Shown: positions 25,537-35,449 of the stretch, piece by piece
Layout of the letters: each line of letters opens with the position of its first letter
Numbering within the stretch: the stretch's first letter is position 1
NCBI RefSeq assembly: GCF_009557615.1
Contig: NZ_CP045652.1
Coordinates: forward strand, 2,170,001 to 2,234,000
Direction of reading: 5' to 3'
Origin: Sphingobacteruim zhuxiongii
Lineage (GTDB): Bacteria > Bacteroidota > Bacteroidia > Sphingobacteriales > Sphingobacteriaceae
Length of the DNA stretch: 64,000 nt
Made by a program: the position numbers and the translations under genes
The notes under the pieces: generated by a model
What the model saw: the letters and a program-made list of their open reading frames with translations, nothing else
Databases searched by the model: none
Told to the model about the DNA's origin: nothing

Positions 25537-26430
25537 TTAGGAACGCGGGTGAAATTGAGTGATGACGCTTTGTAAGTAGTCTTTATCGATATGGGTATAA
25601 ATTTCCGTTGTTGTAATGCTCTCATGTCCAAGCATATCCTGCACGGCGCGTAAATCGGCGCCTCCTTCAACGAGATGGGAAGCAAAGCTATGACGGAAGG
25701 TATGGGGGCTAATTTCCTTCTGGAGTCCAATCTTTGCAGATAGGTCTTTGATAATGAGGAATATCATCACGCGTGAAAGGGGAGATCCTCTTCTGTTGAG
25801 GAATACAAAGTCCTCGCTATCAGGCTTTACCGGTATATGTACACGCACTTCATCCATATAAATACGGAGGTATTGGATGGCTTGCTGTCCGATAGGGATG
25901 AGTCTTTCTTTATTTCCTTTACCTTCGACTTTGATAAACTCCACATCGAGGTAGAGGTTTGAACGTTTCAAATTACAGAGTTCAGAAACGCGTAGTCCGC
26001 ATCCATAGAGGACTTCGAGGATAGCTTTATTACGCATGCCTTCAGGTGTTGATAGGTCAATTGCAGCGATTAGCTGATCAATCTCTTCGATGGATAGAAC
26101 CGCCGGCATCTTGCGTGTAATTCTCGGGGATTCCAGTAATTCGGCGGGATTATGTTCAACATCATATTCGATTTGGAGGAATTTAAAAAAGGTTTTTATA
26201 CCGGAAAGCAGCCTGGCTTGACTATAGGTTGAAATGGAAAATTCATTAACCCATACTAAAAAGTTTTGTAACTCTTTTGTGGTAATTTGTGGGATAGCTA
26301 GTTCATGCAGTTCGGCATAGTTTTGTAGCTTATTAACGTCATTTTGGTAGGCTACAATGCTGTTTTCTGCTAAGCCGCGTTCTAGTAATAAATATCTTTT
26401 AAAGTCTCGATTTACGGTATCCCAATTCAT
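25537..26430 (-). CDS. xerD: Tyrosine recombinase XerD
   Basis: The 297-residue protein has an N-terminal SAM-like core-binding domain and a catalytic domain with the full set of residues: Arg147 (GLRVSEL), Lys171, His243 and Arg246 (HTFRH), His269 (LGHES) and Tyr278. XerC/XerD resolve chromosome dimers at dif. The compact size and complete ends indicate a housekeeping recombinase rather than a phage integrase. It is followed by the His-rich operon, whose promoter begins right after this gene's stop. Confidence 0.93.
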   Translation of the reverse strand: MNWDTVNRDFKRYLLLERGLAENSIVAYQNDVNKLQNYAELHELAIPQITTKELQNFLVWVNEFSISTYSQARLLSGIKTFFKFLQIEYDVEHNPAELLESPRITRKMPAVLSIEEIDQLIAAIDLSTPEGMRNKAILEVLYGCGLRVSELCNLKRSNLYLDVEFIKVEGKGNKERLIPIGQQAIQYLRIYMDEVRVHIPVKPDSEDFVFLNRRGSPLSRVMIFLIIKDLSAKIGLQKEISPHTFRHSFASHLVEGGADLRAVQDMLGHESITTTEIYTHIDKDYLQSVITQFHPRS

Positions 26431-26542
26431 ATGTTAAATATATGTAAATTATCTCGAATCGCTTGAAGGTTGTTTTAATACTAAATAAATTGTCGTAGAT
26501 TGGTGCCGGTAAATAACATAACCATTCAGATAAATTATTTTT

Positions 26543-29404
26543 ATGAAAATTCTAAAACCTTTGGCTCTAGCCTTCTTGCTACCCTTCACTGCGGAAGTAG
26601 CAACTGCTTATGAGTCAAGTCCATTAATCTCTGAAGCGAAAGTAATTCTTCAAAAGGATTCTTTGCGTTGGGATGCGAAGCTTCCCTTCGACAGCGAGGT
26701 TAAAACTGGCAAACTTAAAAATGGATTCACGTATTACATCCGTAAGAATGTGGAGCCAGAAAAGCGCGTGACGATGTACTTGGCTGTCAAAGTCGGTTCG
26801 ATTCTAGAAACTGACAAGGAGCAAGGTTTAGCTCACTTTTTGGAGCACATGAACTTTAACGGCTTAAAGCACTTTCCAAAGAACGAGTTAGTCAACTATT
26901 TACAGAAGGCAGGTGTTCGTTTTGGTTCGGACTTAAATGCTTACACTGGATTTGATGAGACAGTTTATCAATTGCCTATCCCATCGGATGATCCCGAGTT
27001 ATTGAAGAATGGACTTCAAGTAATGCGCGACTGGGCACAGGATGCAATGTTAGAGGATAGTGAGATCAATAAAGAACGTGGTATTATCATGGAGGAGATG
27101 CGTGGGGGTCGCGGAGCGATGCAACGTATGCGTGATCAATTCTTCAAAGTGTTAATGAACGGTTCGCGTTATGCAAATCGTTTACCGATTGGTACTGAAG
27201 AGGTGGTGATGAAGTTTGATCCTAAATTAATTCGTCAGTTCCACCAAGATTGGTACCGTCCGGATCTTCAGTCGATTATCATTGTCGGTGATGTAGATCC
27301 TGCTCAGATGGAGAGCGAAGTTAAGCGTTTGTTTTCGGATATGCGCGTTAGCAATAAGCCGAAAGAACGTCCTAAATATAAGATTGATTTAATCAATAAG
27401 AATCAGTTTATTAAGGTTACTGACCCTGAAATGACCTATACAATCGGTCAGGTGATTATTAAACATCCAGAAGATAAAATCAATACGGTTGGTGATTACC
27501 GTCGTTCCTTGATGAAATCGTTATACAATCAGATGATTAATGCGCGTTTGGGTGAATTAAGTCAATCGGCAAATCCTCCATTTCTTCAAGGTAGCATAGA
27601 TATCAGTGATTTTATTGGTGATTTAGAGAACCTATCGGCTTATTTTGTTTCTAAACCAGGTCAGTTTGAGGAGGGTTTTAAAACGCTTGTTCGCGAGTTA
27701 GATCGTGTTGACAAATTTGGTTTTACAGAGACTGAATTCCAACGTGCTATCACTGCTTTCAATAAGAATAATGAAACAGCTTATACGGAAAGAAGTAAGA
27801 AGAAGTCAGATAATTATGTAAATACTTATTTAGATCACTTCTTAAATGATGGTCCAGCGTTAAGCAATGAAGATCGTTATCAGATTAACAAACAATTGCT
27901 GCCAGGCTTGACGAGGAAAGAAGTTGAAGCTATTGGTCAGAAATACTATGTCGACAGCAACCGTGATGTCGTTATTTTAGCACCGGATGCTGAGAAGGAT
28001 AAATTGCCTGATGAGCAAACGGTTAACAGCTGGTTCGCGGATGTCGATAAAGAGCAATTAACAGTATACGATGATAAGGTTTCTGATTTACCAATGCTTT
28101 CTAAAGAGCCAGTAAAAGGAACGATTACATCGGAGAAATCAATTGATAAAATTGCTACGAAAGAATTTGTTTTAAGTAATGGTGTTAAGGTTGTATTGAA
28201 GCCTACGACCTTTAAGAACGATGAGATTTTAATCAATGCAGTTAGTCCAGGTGGTACATCTTTGTATCCTGATGCGGATTATATGTCAGCATCTTTTGCC
28301 GGAAACCTAATCAACTCGAGTGGTATTGGACAGTTGAATACTTTTGAATTGCAGAAGTATCTAACAGGTAAGAATGCGAATATTAGTCCATTTATCAGCG
28401 AGCGTTCGGAAGGACTTTCAGGAAGTTCGGATAAAGAAGGATTGAAGACAGCATTCGAGATGATCTACGGTTACTTTACTGAGCCTAGAATTGAGAATGA
28501 TGTATTCCAAGGTATTATTAGTAAGCAAGTGGATATGTTAGCGAATCGTGAGAACGATCCGAACTTTGTCTACTCAAAAGCGACTATCAATGCGTTGTAT
28601 GGCGATAATATCCGTCGTACACCTTATGGTAAAGCGGAGCTAGAGAAGGTTAGCCAAGAGCGTGCTCTAGAAATCTACAAGGATCGTTTTTCTGATGCAT
28701 CTGATTTTACATTCTTTATCGTTGGTTCCGTAACTGAAGAAGAGATCAAACCTTATTTAGAGAACTACTTAGCAGCATTACCTTCAAAAGGACGTAAAGA
28801 GGCATCTAAAGATTTAGGTATCTACGAGCCTGCAAAAGGTAAAGAAGTGGTGGTTAACAAAGGTAAAGAGGCAAAAGCGAATGTTCGCTTGTCGATTTAC
28901 GGAGACTACACATATAATGATGTTGAGAATATCAATATGGATGCTTTGGAGAAAGTATTGTCTACTCGTCTATTGGAGCGTTTGCGTGAAGAGGAGAGTG
29001 GTGTATATGGTACAGGCGCACGCGTTGGGTATTCTAAGAATCCTAAGCCTCGTTACAGTGTTCATGTTTCCTTTGGAACAAGCGTAGATAAATACCAGTC
29101 GTTAATCAATTCGGCTTTAGATGAGTTTAAGAAAATCAAAGCAAATGGACCGTCACAAACTGACTTAGATAAATTTAAGATTGAAGAGCAACGTCAATTG
29201 GAATTAAGTCTGAAAGAAAACGGATTCTGGGTTAATCAATTGGTTACTGCGTATCAATTGGGTGAAGATCCAACTTACATTACACGTTATTTACAGGATT
29301 TAGATAAAGTAACGGTAAAATCGGTGAAAGATGCGGCAAACAAATACTTGAAAGAGGATCGTTTGTTTAAGTTTATTCTATTGCCAGATGCACCTGCTAA
29401 ATAA
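26543..29404 (+). CDS. M16-family zinc metallopeptidase, two-domain
   Basis: This secreted pitrilysin-like peptidase has a signal peptide (about 1-22) and an HXXEH zinc motif at His98-Glu101-His102 (AHFLEHMNF), with the downstream Glu near 184-185 in ERGIIMEEMR. The second half repeats the M16 fold without the zinc motif (FVLSNGVKVVLKPT, RLLERLREEESGVYG), as in usual active/inactive pairs. It should degrade peptides in the periplasm or outside. 953 residues is normal for this class in Bacteroidota. Confidence 0.92.
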   Translation: MKILKPLALAFLLPFTAEVATAYESSPLISEAKVILQKDSLRWDAKLPFDSEVKTGKLKNGFTYYIRKNVEPEKRVTMYLAVKVGSILETDKEQGLAHFLEHMNFNGLKHFPKNELVNYLQKAGVRFGSDLNAYTGFDETVYQLPIPSDDPELLKNGLQVMRDWAQDAMLEDSEINKERGIIMEEMRGGRGAMQRMRDQFFKVLMNGSRYANRLPIGTEEVVMKFDPKLIRQFHQDWYRPDLQSIIIVGDVDPAQMESEVKRLFSDMRVSNKPKERPKYKIDLINKNQFIKVTDPEMTYTIGQVIIKHPEDKINTVGDYRRSLMKSLYNQMINARLGELSQSANPPFLQGSIDISDFIGDLENLSAYFVSKPGQFEEGFKTLVRELDRVDKFGFTETEFQRAITAFNKNNETAYTERSKKKSDNYVNTYLDHFLNDGPALSNEDRYQINKQLLPGLTRKEVEAIGQKYYVDSNRDVVILAPDAEKDKLPDEQTVNSWFADVDKEQLTVYDDKVSDLPMLSKEPVKGTITSEKSIDKIATKEFVLSNGVKVVLKPTTFKNDEILINAVSPGGTSLYPDADYMSASFAGNLINSSGIGQLNTFELQKYLTGKNANISPFISERSEGLSGSSDKEGLKTAFEMIYGYFTEPRIENDVFQGIISKQVDMLANRENDPNFVYSKATINALYGDNIRRTPYGKAELEKVSQERALEIYKDRFSDASDFTFFIVGSVTEEEIKPYLENYLAALPSKGRKEASKDLGIYEPAKGKEVVVNKGKEAKANVRLSIYGDYTYNDVENINMDALEKVLSTRLLERLREEESGVYGTGARVGYSKNPKPRYSVHVSFGTSVDKYQSLINSALDEFKKIKANGPSQTDLDKFKIEEQRQLELSLKENGFWVNQLVTAYQLGEDPTYITRYLQDLDKVTVKSVKDAANKYLKEDRLFKFILLPDAPAK

Positions 29405-29431
29405 ATAGTATTAGGAGTAAATTTTAAATGT

Positions 29432-29464
29432 ATAGGGCTGTTCGAATGAACAGCCCTATTATTT
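29432..29464 (+). terminator. Terminator after the M16 gene
   Basis: ATAGGGCTGTTC 29432-29443 pairs with GAACAGCCCTAT 29448-29459 around GAAT, followed by TTATTTTG. Confidence 0.85.
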
Positions 29465-29547
29465 TGTCTGATATCTTACTCTTTATATTTCCTATAATAG
29501 GTCGATAATCTTTCTCGGCAATTATCCCAATTCTTTTATTCACGTAT

Positions 29548-29940
29548 TTATTCCTTCATTTTAACGTAGGTTTGGCTAAAGCAATCATAACATTGCTGAT
29601 TCATGATTAACACACTATCCCTTCTATAGATTGAGGTTTTATGGACGCCAGACTCTATCAGCCATTCCATTTTTTGTGACTCAATAGCTTTTCCTAATTG
29701 AAGGTGATAAGGTCGAGCACTTTGTAGTTCGCCATTCTCATACGAGAAGATACTGTCTTTTGTAATCTGCAGATGTAACTCCTTATTAGTCGACTCAGGT
29801 GTTGTTGTACGACCTGCATAGCCTCCCGTCGATTTAATCCATCGCCAATTGCCTTCAATTTTTGGTTTCTTAGGGCCGTTTGCTGAAGTTCCGCAAGATA
29901 TGATTGTGATTAGTAGTGGAAGAAAGAAAAAACGCTTCAT
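29548..29940 (-). CDS. Hypothetical lipocalin-like lipoprotein
   Basis: A lipoprotein signal ends ITIISC (Cys16). The 130-residue protein continues with IEGNWRWIKSTGG, the kind of start seen in lipocalin-like proteins of this phylum, and a CYDC motif near the C-terminus. It stands alone between the M16 gene and lysS. Function unknown. Confidence 0.7.
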   Translation of the reverse strand: MKRFFFLPLLITIISCGTSANGPKKPKIEGNWRWIKSTGGYAGRTTTPESTNKELHLQITKDSIFSYENGELQSARPYHLQLGKAIESQKMEWLIESGVHKTSIYRRDSVLIMNQQCYDCFSQTYVKMKE

Positions 29941-29948
29941 GAAGTGGA

Positions 29949-30145
29949 AATTAGTAGTTAGTATTGAGTAGTTAGTATTGAGTATTTAGTAGTTGGAACC
30001 TGAAAGAAAGCTAAATCGCCGTCTGGTTCAATCTTAATGTGTCTAAGATATTATACCTAAAATCTTTATTCTTAGAAATAGTATCTAAAATTTATAATCA
30101 ATTAGACATTGTCTCAAATCTTATATCTAAAATCTTACATCTAAC
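29949..30145. repeat. TAGTTAGTATTGAG and TCTAATATCTAA-type repeats
   Basis: The run at 29949-29995 has three near-copies of TAGTTAGTATTGAG, and 30040-30145 carries scattered TCTAAAATCTTA-type units. It lies upstream of the lipoprotein gene and downstream of lysS, in a 361-base gap that holds no gene. Confidence 0.5.
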
Positions 30146-30190
30146 ATAACATAAAGTCAAATTCGATAGAATTTGTTTGAAATTCAATAA

Positions 30191-30218
30191 AAAAAGCGCT
30201 GTAACTACAGCGCTTTTT
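30191..30218. terminator. Bidirectional terminator after lysS
   Basis: AAAAAGCGCTGT 30191-30202 pairs with ACAGCGCTTTTT 30207-30218 around AACT. T-runs follow on both strands; it mainly ends lysS on the minus strand. Confidence 0.8.
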
Positions 30219-30251
30219 TATTTTATGAGTTGTATGAAGTAGATTTACCTG

Positions 30252-30303
30252 TTGAAAGGCTTTCAAGGTCTTAATACTCAATACTAAATACTATCTACTA
30301 TCT
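30252..30303. repeat. TTGAAAGGCTTTCAA palindrome and repeats behind lysS
   Basis: TTGAAAGGCTTTCAAGGTCTTAATA (30252-30276) is followed by ACTCAATACTAAATACTATC repeats up to the lysS stop. It matches 22040-22063 in order and sequence with small changes. Confidence 0.65.
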
Positions 30304-32029
30304 AGTTATTGCTTCCAAACCAAGCTAACACTTCGTCTTTCGTCGGCATGCTAATATCTAATTTCATTTTCTTACGCATTCCGCCTAAGTCATTGAATAC
30401 TTTGTTTGGATTTGCTTCTTTTAATGCTTCCACGGTATTGAATCCCATTTTTTGCAATACAGGAACCCATGCCTCTGGAATACCTAATGCGACGTAGTCG
30501 GCTACTGAAGCAACTTTTGCTACTTTCTCAGGGCGCATTTGCGGGAAGAATAACACTTCTTGAATAGAAGGGTTGTTTGTTAAGAACATGATTAATCGAT
30601 CCATACCTATTCCTAAACCCGAGGTAGGAGGCATACCATATTCTAATGCGCGTAAGAAATCTTGGTCAATAAACATAGCCTCATCATCCCCTTTTTCAGA
30701 TAATTTTAATTGATCCTCGAAACGCTCACGCTGATCGATAGGGTCATTTAACTCGGAATATGCATTGGCGATTTCTTTACCACATACCATTAATTCAAAG
30801 CGTTCCGTCAACTCTGGGTTGTTACGGTGTTTTTTCGTTAAAGGAGACATTTCGATAGGGTAGTCTGTGATAAATGTAGGTTGGATAAAGTTACCTTCAC
30901 ATTTTTCACCAAAGATCTCATCAATCAATTTACCTTTACCCATCGTTTCGTTTACAGCGATTCCCATACCTTTGGCAGCTTCGCGGATTTCATCTTCCGT
31001 TTTACCAGTGATATCGAATCCTGTGAATTGCTTGATGGCGTCGGTCATGCTTACGCGTGGGTACGGCGCTTTGAAATCAACTTTATACTCATTAAATGTG
31101 GCTTCTGTAGTACCGTTTACGGCTAACGCACAGTGTTCAAGTAATTTTTCCGTGAAATCCATCATCCAGTTGTAGTCCTTGTAGGCTACATAGATTTCCA
31201 TGGCAGTAAATTCAGGGTTGTGTGTACGGTCCATTCCTTCGTTACGGAAGTTTTTAGAGAACTCGTATACCCCGTCAAAGCCACCAACAATAAGTCTTTT
31301 TAAGTATAACTCGTTGGCGATACGCAGATATAATGGAATGTCTAAGGCATTATGGTGTGTGATAAATGGGCGGGCTGCAGCACCTCCTGGAATGGATTGC
31401 AGGATAGGTGTTTCCACCTCCATATAACCAGCATTATTGAAATATTCGCGCATAGCATTATATAGCTTTGTACGTTTTACGAATATATCTCTGTTTTGCG
31501 CGTTTACAATTAAGTCAACATAGCGCATGCGGTATCTTTGTTCAGGATCTGTAAAGGCGTCAAAAGTCTTTCCGTCTGCTTCTTTTACAATTGGCAATGG
31601 ACGTAGGGATTTTGTTAACACCTTCAATTCTTCAACGTGAATTGAGATCTCACCAGTTTGGGTGGTGAACACATATCCGCGAATACCAACGATATCACCA
31701 ATATCTAATAACTTCTTAAATACAGTGTTATAAAGCGTTTTATCTTCTGTCGGACAGATATCATCACGCTTTACATACGCTTGAATACGACCAGTAGAGT
31801 CTTGTAGCTCCATGAAAGAAGCGCTACCCATTACACGACGGTTCATTACACGTCCTGCAAACTGGATATTCTTATAGTTTAGTTTATCTCTTTCGTAGTT
31901 TTCTAATATGTCGTCAGCAGTCGCATTGACTACAAATTCTTCCGCAGGGAAAGGATTGATACCTAGGTCGATCATTCCTTGCAGGTTTAGTCTGCGTTGT
32001 TGTTCTTGTTCTGATAATCCGATACTCAT
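30302..32029 (-). CDS. lysS: Lysyl-tRNA synthetase
   Basis: Class II LysS charges tRNA-Lys. The protein has an N-terminal OB-fold anticodon-binding domain (FAGRVMNRRVMGSASFMELQD) and a catalytic domain with the three class II motifs, including NFRNEGMDRTHNPEFTAMEIY (in parts) and GLGIGMDRLIMFLTN near the end. About 70 extra residues follow, resembling a helix-hairpin-helix domain (LQKMGFNTVEALKEANPNKV), a known C-terminal extension in Bacteroidota LysS. TACTTTTG on the minus strand at 32061-32054 fits the -7 consensus. Confidence 0.95.
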   Translation of the reverse strand: MSIGLSEQEQQRRLNLQGMIDLGINPFPAEEFVVNATADDILENYERDKLNYKNIQFAGRVMNRRVMGSASFMELQDSTGRIQAYVKRDDICPTEDKTLYNTVFKKLLDIGDIVGIRGYVFTTQTGEISIHVEELKVLTKSLRPLPIVKEADGKTFDAFTDPEQRYRMRYVDLIVNAQNRDIFVKRTKLYNAMREYFNNAGYMEVETPILQSIPGGAAARPFITHHNALDIPLYLRIANELYLKRLIVGGFDGVYEFSKNFRNEGMDRTHNPEFTAMEIYVAYKDYNWMMDFTEKLLEHCALAVNGTTEATFNEYKVDFKAPYPRVSMTDAIKQFTGFDITGKTEDEIREAAKGMGIAVNETMGKGKLIDEIFGEKCEGNFIQPTFITDYPIEMSPLTKKHRNNPELTERFELMVCGKEIANAYSELNDPIDQRERFEDQLKLSEKGDDEAMFIDQDFLRALEYGMPPTSGLGIGMDRLIMFLTNNPSIQEVLFFPQMRPEKVAKVASVADYVALGIPEAWVPVLQKMGFNTVEALKEANPNKVFNDLGGMRKKMKLDISMPTKDEVLAWFGSNN

Positions 32030-32053
32030 TTTTTTTCGAACTTAAATTGACTG

Positions 32054-32061
32054 CAAAAGTA
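32054..32061 (-). promoter_or_regulatory. Candidate -7 box of lysS
   Basis: TACTTTTG on the minus strand matches TAnnTTTG, 25 bases before the lysS start. No clear upstream TTG element was found. Confidence 0.4.
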
Positions 32062-32227
32062 GGAAATTAGAACTAATAATAGGCAGGAGGAGTTAAAAAA
32101 AGGAGATTATTTATGCGGTTTAGCTTGTAAAATCCAAAGCAAATTGCAAATTTTGTAGCCTGAGTGTTCAGCGATAATAAATCAATAGAATTTTATTAAC
32201 ACTGTGTGGAATGAAATTTTGTTGTTT

Positions 32228-32259
32228 TTTGTATTTGATGAAAAAATAAATTATCTTTG
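32228..32259 (+). promoter_or_regulatory. Promoter of rpmE2
   Basis: TTTG at 32228-32231 and TATCTTTG at 32252-32259, 20 bases apart, match the phylum's consensus well. The mRNA leader would be about 32 bases. Confidence 0.7.
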
Positions 32260-32297
32260 CACCTCAATTGTTGAATATATAGTAATCATAAGATAAA

Positions 32298-32546
32298 ATG
32301 AAAAAAGATTTGCATCCATCGAACTACAGATTAGTTGTTTTCAAAGACATGTCTAACGACTACGCTTTCATCACTAAATCTTGTGTTGACACAAAAGAGA
32401 CCATTACTTGGGAAGATGGTACAGAATATCCATTAGTGAAATTAGAGATTTCTCATACTTCACACCCTTTCTACACTGGTAAAATGAAATTGGTTGATAC
32501 AGCTGGACGTATTGATAAGTTCCGTAGCCGTTACAACAAGAAATAA
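32298..32546 (+). CDS. rpmE2: Ribosomal protein bL31, type B
   Basis: The 82-residue protein starts [17 protein letters not shown] and ends with [16 protein letters not shown], both typical of L31. It has a single Cys and lacks the CxxC zinc-binding pairs of type A L31, so it is the zinc-independent form. In other bacteria such copies are made in zinc shortage; whether it is the only L31 copy here cannot be seen. Confidence 0.95.
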   Translation: MKKDLHPSNYRLVVFKDMSNDYAFITKSCVDTKETITWEDGTEYPLVKLEISHTSHPFYTGKMKLVDTAGRIDKFRSRYNKK

Positions 32547-32576
32547 TTTTATTTCTAACAAGAAATTGAAGAAGAT

Positions 32577-32607
32577 CCCGATAACATTAGCTTATCGGGT
32601 TTTTTTA
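32577..32607 (+). terminator. Terminator after rpmE2
   Basis: CCCGATAA 32577-32584 pairs with TTATCGGG 32592-32599, followed by eight Ts. Confidence 0.88.
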
Positions 32608-32625
32608 TGTACTTTTATTTAATTT

Positions 32626-33825
32626 ATGCCACATTCAATCGTACTATATGACAATGCCGAATGGCGGAAGCATTTGTTGCCATTCTGTGCTGTTAGACCG
32701 GTAGGAAACCTACGGGTCGGCATATGTACCCTTGATGAAAAGTGGAAGCATATCTTTCATACGGAGGTTAGTTACCTGACGATAGACTATCTCCAATCTA
32801 GCTTTCCTGTACAAGCGAAGCTGCAAGGACAAGCGCTAATTATTCGGGCGAATGTTCTTCCCTCGGAACGCTTGATTGAAGCTTTAGACGGGCTGCAAAT
32901 CGGTGAGAAACTTGTTTATCAAGGAGAATGGGTAGCGGCACTAGTTGATCAATTTCCGTTGGAAGCGAACGCGCATTTTGACGCTTTAAAACCTATTCTA
33001 TTAGACTTCGATATTCCCCAGATTACTTTCCCAGAGGATATTTTTATTCAGAATAAAAATCAGCTACTTTTTGATTTCGACTTGCTTACGAAGGGACGCA
33101 GTTCGGCGACATTGAATGCTAATAATATGATTTTTGGCGACCATATCTTTGTTGAGGAAGGTGCGCAGGTCGAGGGTGTCAGTTTAAATAGCCTTCAAGG
33201 TCCCATTTATATTGGTAAGCATGCACGTTTGGAAGAGGGAAGCTTTCTAAGAGGGTATGTTGCTATTGGCGAACAAGCGCGGGTGAAAATAGCCACGCGA
33301 TTGTATGAGAATGTAAGTATAGGTCCGCGTAGTACAATAGGAGGAGAAGTTAACAACAGTGTGCTTTGGGGGGATTCCGCCAAAGGGCATGACGGTTATC
33401 TTGGATGTTCTGTGCTGGGAGAAGGATGTAATCTAGGAGCAGGCAGCAGCAATTCAAACCTGAAAAATAACTGGAGTTCCGTCAAATTATATGATTATTT
33501 TAGCGGAAAAAATAGAGATACAGGAATACTGAAGTGTGGATTGATGATGGGCGATTATGCGATGAGTGCCATTAATTCATCTTTCAATACTGGAACCGTA
33601 ATCGGTGTGGGAGCACAGCTGGCAATATCGAATTTTATTCCCAAATTTGTACCGGACTTTAGTTGGTTAACAGATTCAGCATGTAGTAGCTATCAAATGG
33701 ATCGATTTATAGCCATGTTGCAGCGTAAACGCAATGCAGGCGCTGATGATCTTGTTGATCCCAATATATTAACACGTGTTTTTGACGACACAAAAGAATT
33801 AAGAAAGCAATTAATCAACCATTAA
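32626..33825 (+). CDS. GlmU-like sugar nucleotidyltransferase (Bacteroidota type)
   Basis: The 399-residue protein matches the alternative GlmU family of Bacteroidota: an N-terminal half with RPVGNLRVGICTLDEKW and a C-terminal left-handed beta-helix made of hexad repeats (GPIYIGKHARLEEGSFLRG, VSIGPRSTIGGEV, GCSVLGEGCNLGAG). It is thought to make UDP-GlcNAc from glucosamine-1-phosphate in organisms with no classical GlmU. The N-terminal half lacks a canonical LAAGxGTRM motif, a known feature of this family. It heads a tight run of four genes. Confidence 0.82.
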   Translation: MPHSIVLYDNAEWRKHLLPFCAVRPVGNLRVGICTLDEKWKHIFHTEVSYLTIDYLQSSFPVQAKLQGQALIIRANVLPSERLIEALDGLQIGEKLVYQGEWVAALVDQFPLEANAHFDALKPILLDFDIPQITFPEDIFIQNKNQLLFDFDLLTKGRSSATLNANNMIFGDHIFVEEGAQVEGVSLNSLQGPIYIGKHARLEEGSFLRGYVAIGEQARVKIATRLYENVSIGPRSTIGGEVNNSVLWGDSAKGHDGYLGCSVLGEGCNLGAGSSNSNLKNNWSSVKLYDYFSGKNRDTGILKCGLMMGDYAMSAINSSFNTGTVIGVGAQLAISNFIPKFVPDFSWLTDSACSSYQMDRFIAMLQRKRNAGADDLVDPNILTRVFDDTKELRKQLINH

Positions 33826-33835
33826 TAATATAAAT

Positions 33836-34603
33836 ATGCGTAAGAACATTGTAGCAGGAAACTGGAAAATGAACATGGATTTCGAGCAAGGCGTAAGCTT
33901 ATTCTCGGAGATTGTGAACATGGTTAAAGATGAAGTAAGAGGCGAACAAGAAGTTGTGGTATGTAGCCCTTTTATTCATTTACCTGCTTTAGCGAAATTA
34001 AGTGCTCCAGTAGCGAATGTTGCTATCGGTGCTCAGAATATTCACCAAGCGGAATCAGGTGCCTATACAGGTGAGATTTCAGCGTCACAAGTGAAGTCTA
34101 CAGGTGCTAGCTATGTTATTTTAGGACACTCAGAGCGTCGTGCTTATTTTGGTGAAACAGATGCTTTATTAGCAGAAAAAGTAAATGTAGCATTGAAGCA
34201 TGATTTAAAACCTATTTTCTGTATTGGTGAAACCAAAGAAGAAAGAGAATCCGGAGCATTCTTTGATGTGATCAAAACTCAATTAAGCAATGGCTTATTC
34301 CACTTATCAGCAGAGCAATTTAAATCAGTGGTTCTTGCTTATGAGCCAGTATGGGCGATAGGTACAGGTTTAACAGCGAGCCCAGAGCAAGCACAAGAAG
34401 TACATGCCTTCATCCGTCAAACACTTGCGGCACAGTATGGTCAAGAACTTGCAGATAATACCTCGATTTTATACGGTGGTAGTGCAAACCCAGGAAATGC
34501 TGAAAGCTTATTCTCACAACCAGATATCGACGGCGGTCTTATCGGTGGTGCATCTTTGAAATCACGTGATTTCTTAGAAATTATTCGTGTTTTTAATAAA
34601 TAA
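33836..34603 (+). CDS. tpiA: Triosephosphate isomerase
   Basis: Interconverts dihydroxyacetone phosphate and glyceraldehyde-3-phosphate. Catalytic residues are Lys11 (AGNWKMN), His98 (GHSERR) and Glu170 (AYEPVWAIGTG); the phosphate-gripping YGGS is near the C-terminus. 255 residues is normal. It lies 10 bases after the GlmU-like gene and 3 bases before prmA. Confidence 0.97.
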   Translation: MRKNIVAGNWKMNMDFEQGVSLFSEIVNMVKDEVRGEQEVVVCSPFIHLPALAKLSAPVANVAIGAQNIHQAESGAYTGEISASQVKSTGASYVILGHSERRAYFGETDALLAEKVNVALKHDLKPIFCIGETKEERESGAFFDVIKTQLSNGLFHLSAEQFKSVVLAYEPVWAIGTGLTASPEQAQEVHAFIRQTLAAQYGQELADNTSILYGGSANPGNAESLFSQPDIDGGLIGGASLKSRDFLEIIRVFNK

Positions 34604-34606
34604 ACT

Positions 34607-35449
34607 ATGAAATATACAGCAGTTACTTTTACATCTTCAACTATTGAAGACTGGCAAAAGGATTTGCTAATTTCCGAATTAGCGGAGATTGGATTTGACA
34701 CCTTCGAAGATATCGATGGTGGCTTCGAAGCCTATATCCCTAGCGCTAATTTGGATGTTCAAGCTTTAGAATCTCTTCTTTTGAATGAGGTTCAAGGCTT
34801 TGACTTAGATTACCAAGTGAAAGATATCGTAGAGGAAAACTGGAATAAAATATGGGAGAGTAATTTTAACCCGATTTTAGTCGATAATACCTGTTACGTA
34901 CGTGCGACTTTCCACGAAGATCATCCTGAATACCTTTATCAAATTATTATTGATCCAAAGATGTCCTTTGGAACCGGTCATCATCAAACCACTTCTATGA
35001 TGCTATCGTTTGTATTGGAGAATGATTTCCAAGACAAGGATGTATTGGATATGGGCTGTGGGACGGGGATTCTTGCGATTCTCGCAGCAAAAAGAGGGGC
35101 TAAGCAATTGCTAGCGGTAGACTACGATCCAATCTGTGTAGACAGTGTCGTTGAAAATGCGCAGCTGAATTCGGTGACAAATATAACCGCGAAGCTAGGA
35201 TCTAAGGAAGCGATAGCAGGCTTGGAATTTGATACAATTCTAGCCAATATTAATCGCAATATCTTGTTGGATCAGTTGGACACCTATTCTGCTTGCTTAA
35301 CAAATGGAGGAGAACTCTATCTTTCAGGCTTCTATGAGGCTGAGGATTTAGATATCTTAAAACAAAAGGCTATCTCTGTTGGTTTCCAATATGTGGAAAA
35401 TAAAGTTCTCGATAATTGGTGTGCAGCCAAGTTTACTAAAGCTAAATAA
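34607..35449 (+). CDS. prmA: Ribosomal protein L11 methyltransferase
   Basis: PrmA trimethylates ribosomal protein L11. The SAM-binding motif is VLDMGCGTGILAI (residues 146-158), followed by the acidic AVDYD strand and ILANINRNIL, a PrmA version of the NPPY-type motif. The N-terminal ~90 residues are the L11-recognition domain. FGTGHHQTTSMML precedes motif I as in the family. It abuts mpl with no gap. Confidence 0.93.
   Translation: MKYTAVTFTSSTIEDWQKDLLISELAEIGFDTFEDIDGGFEAYIPSANLDVQALESLLLNEVQGFDLDYQVKDIVEENWNKIWESNFNPILVDNTCYVRATFHEDHPEYLYQIIIDPKMSFGTGHHQTTSMMLSFVLENDFQDKDVLDMGCGTGILAILAAKRGAKQLLAVDYDPICVDSVVENAQLNSVTNITAKLGSKEAIAGLEFDTILANINRNILLDQLDTYSACLTNGGELYLSGFYEAEDLDILKQKAISVGFQYVENKVLDNWCAAKFTKAK

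Noticed and set aside
25537..26430. Integrase of a mobile element
   Set aside because: Length and motifs fit housekeeping XerD; no att-like repeat or element genes flank it.
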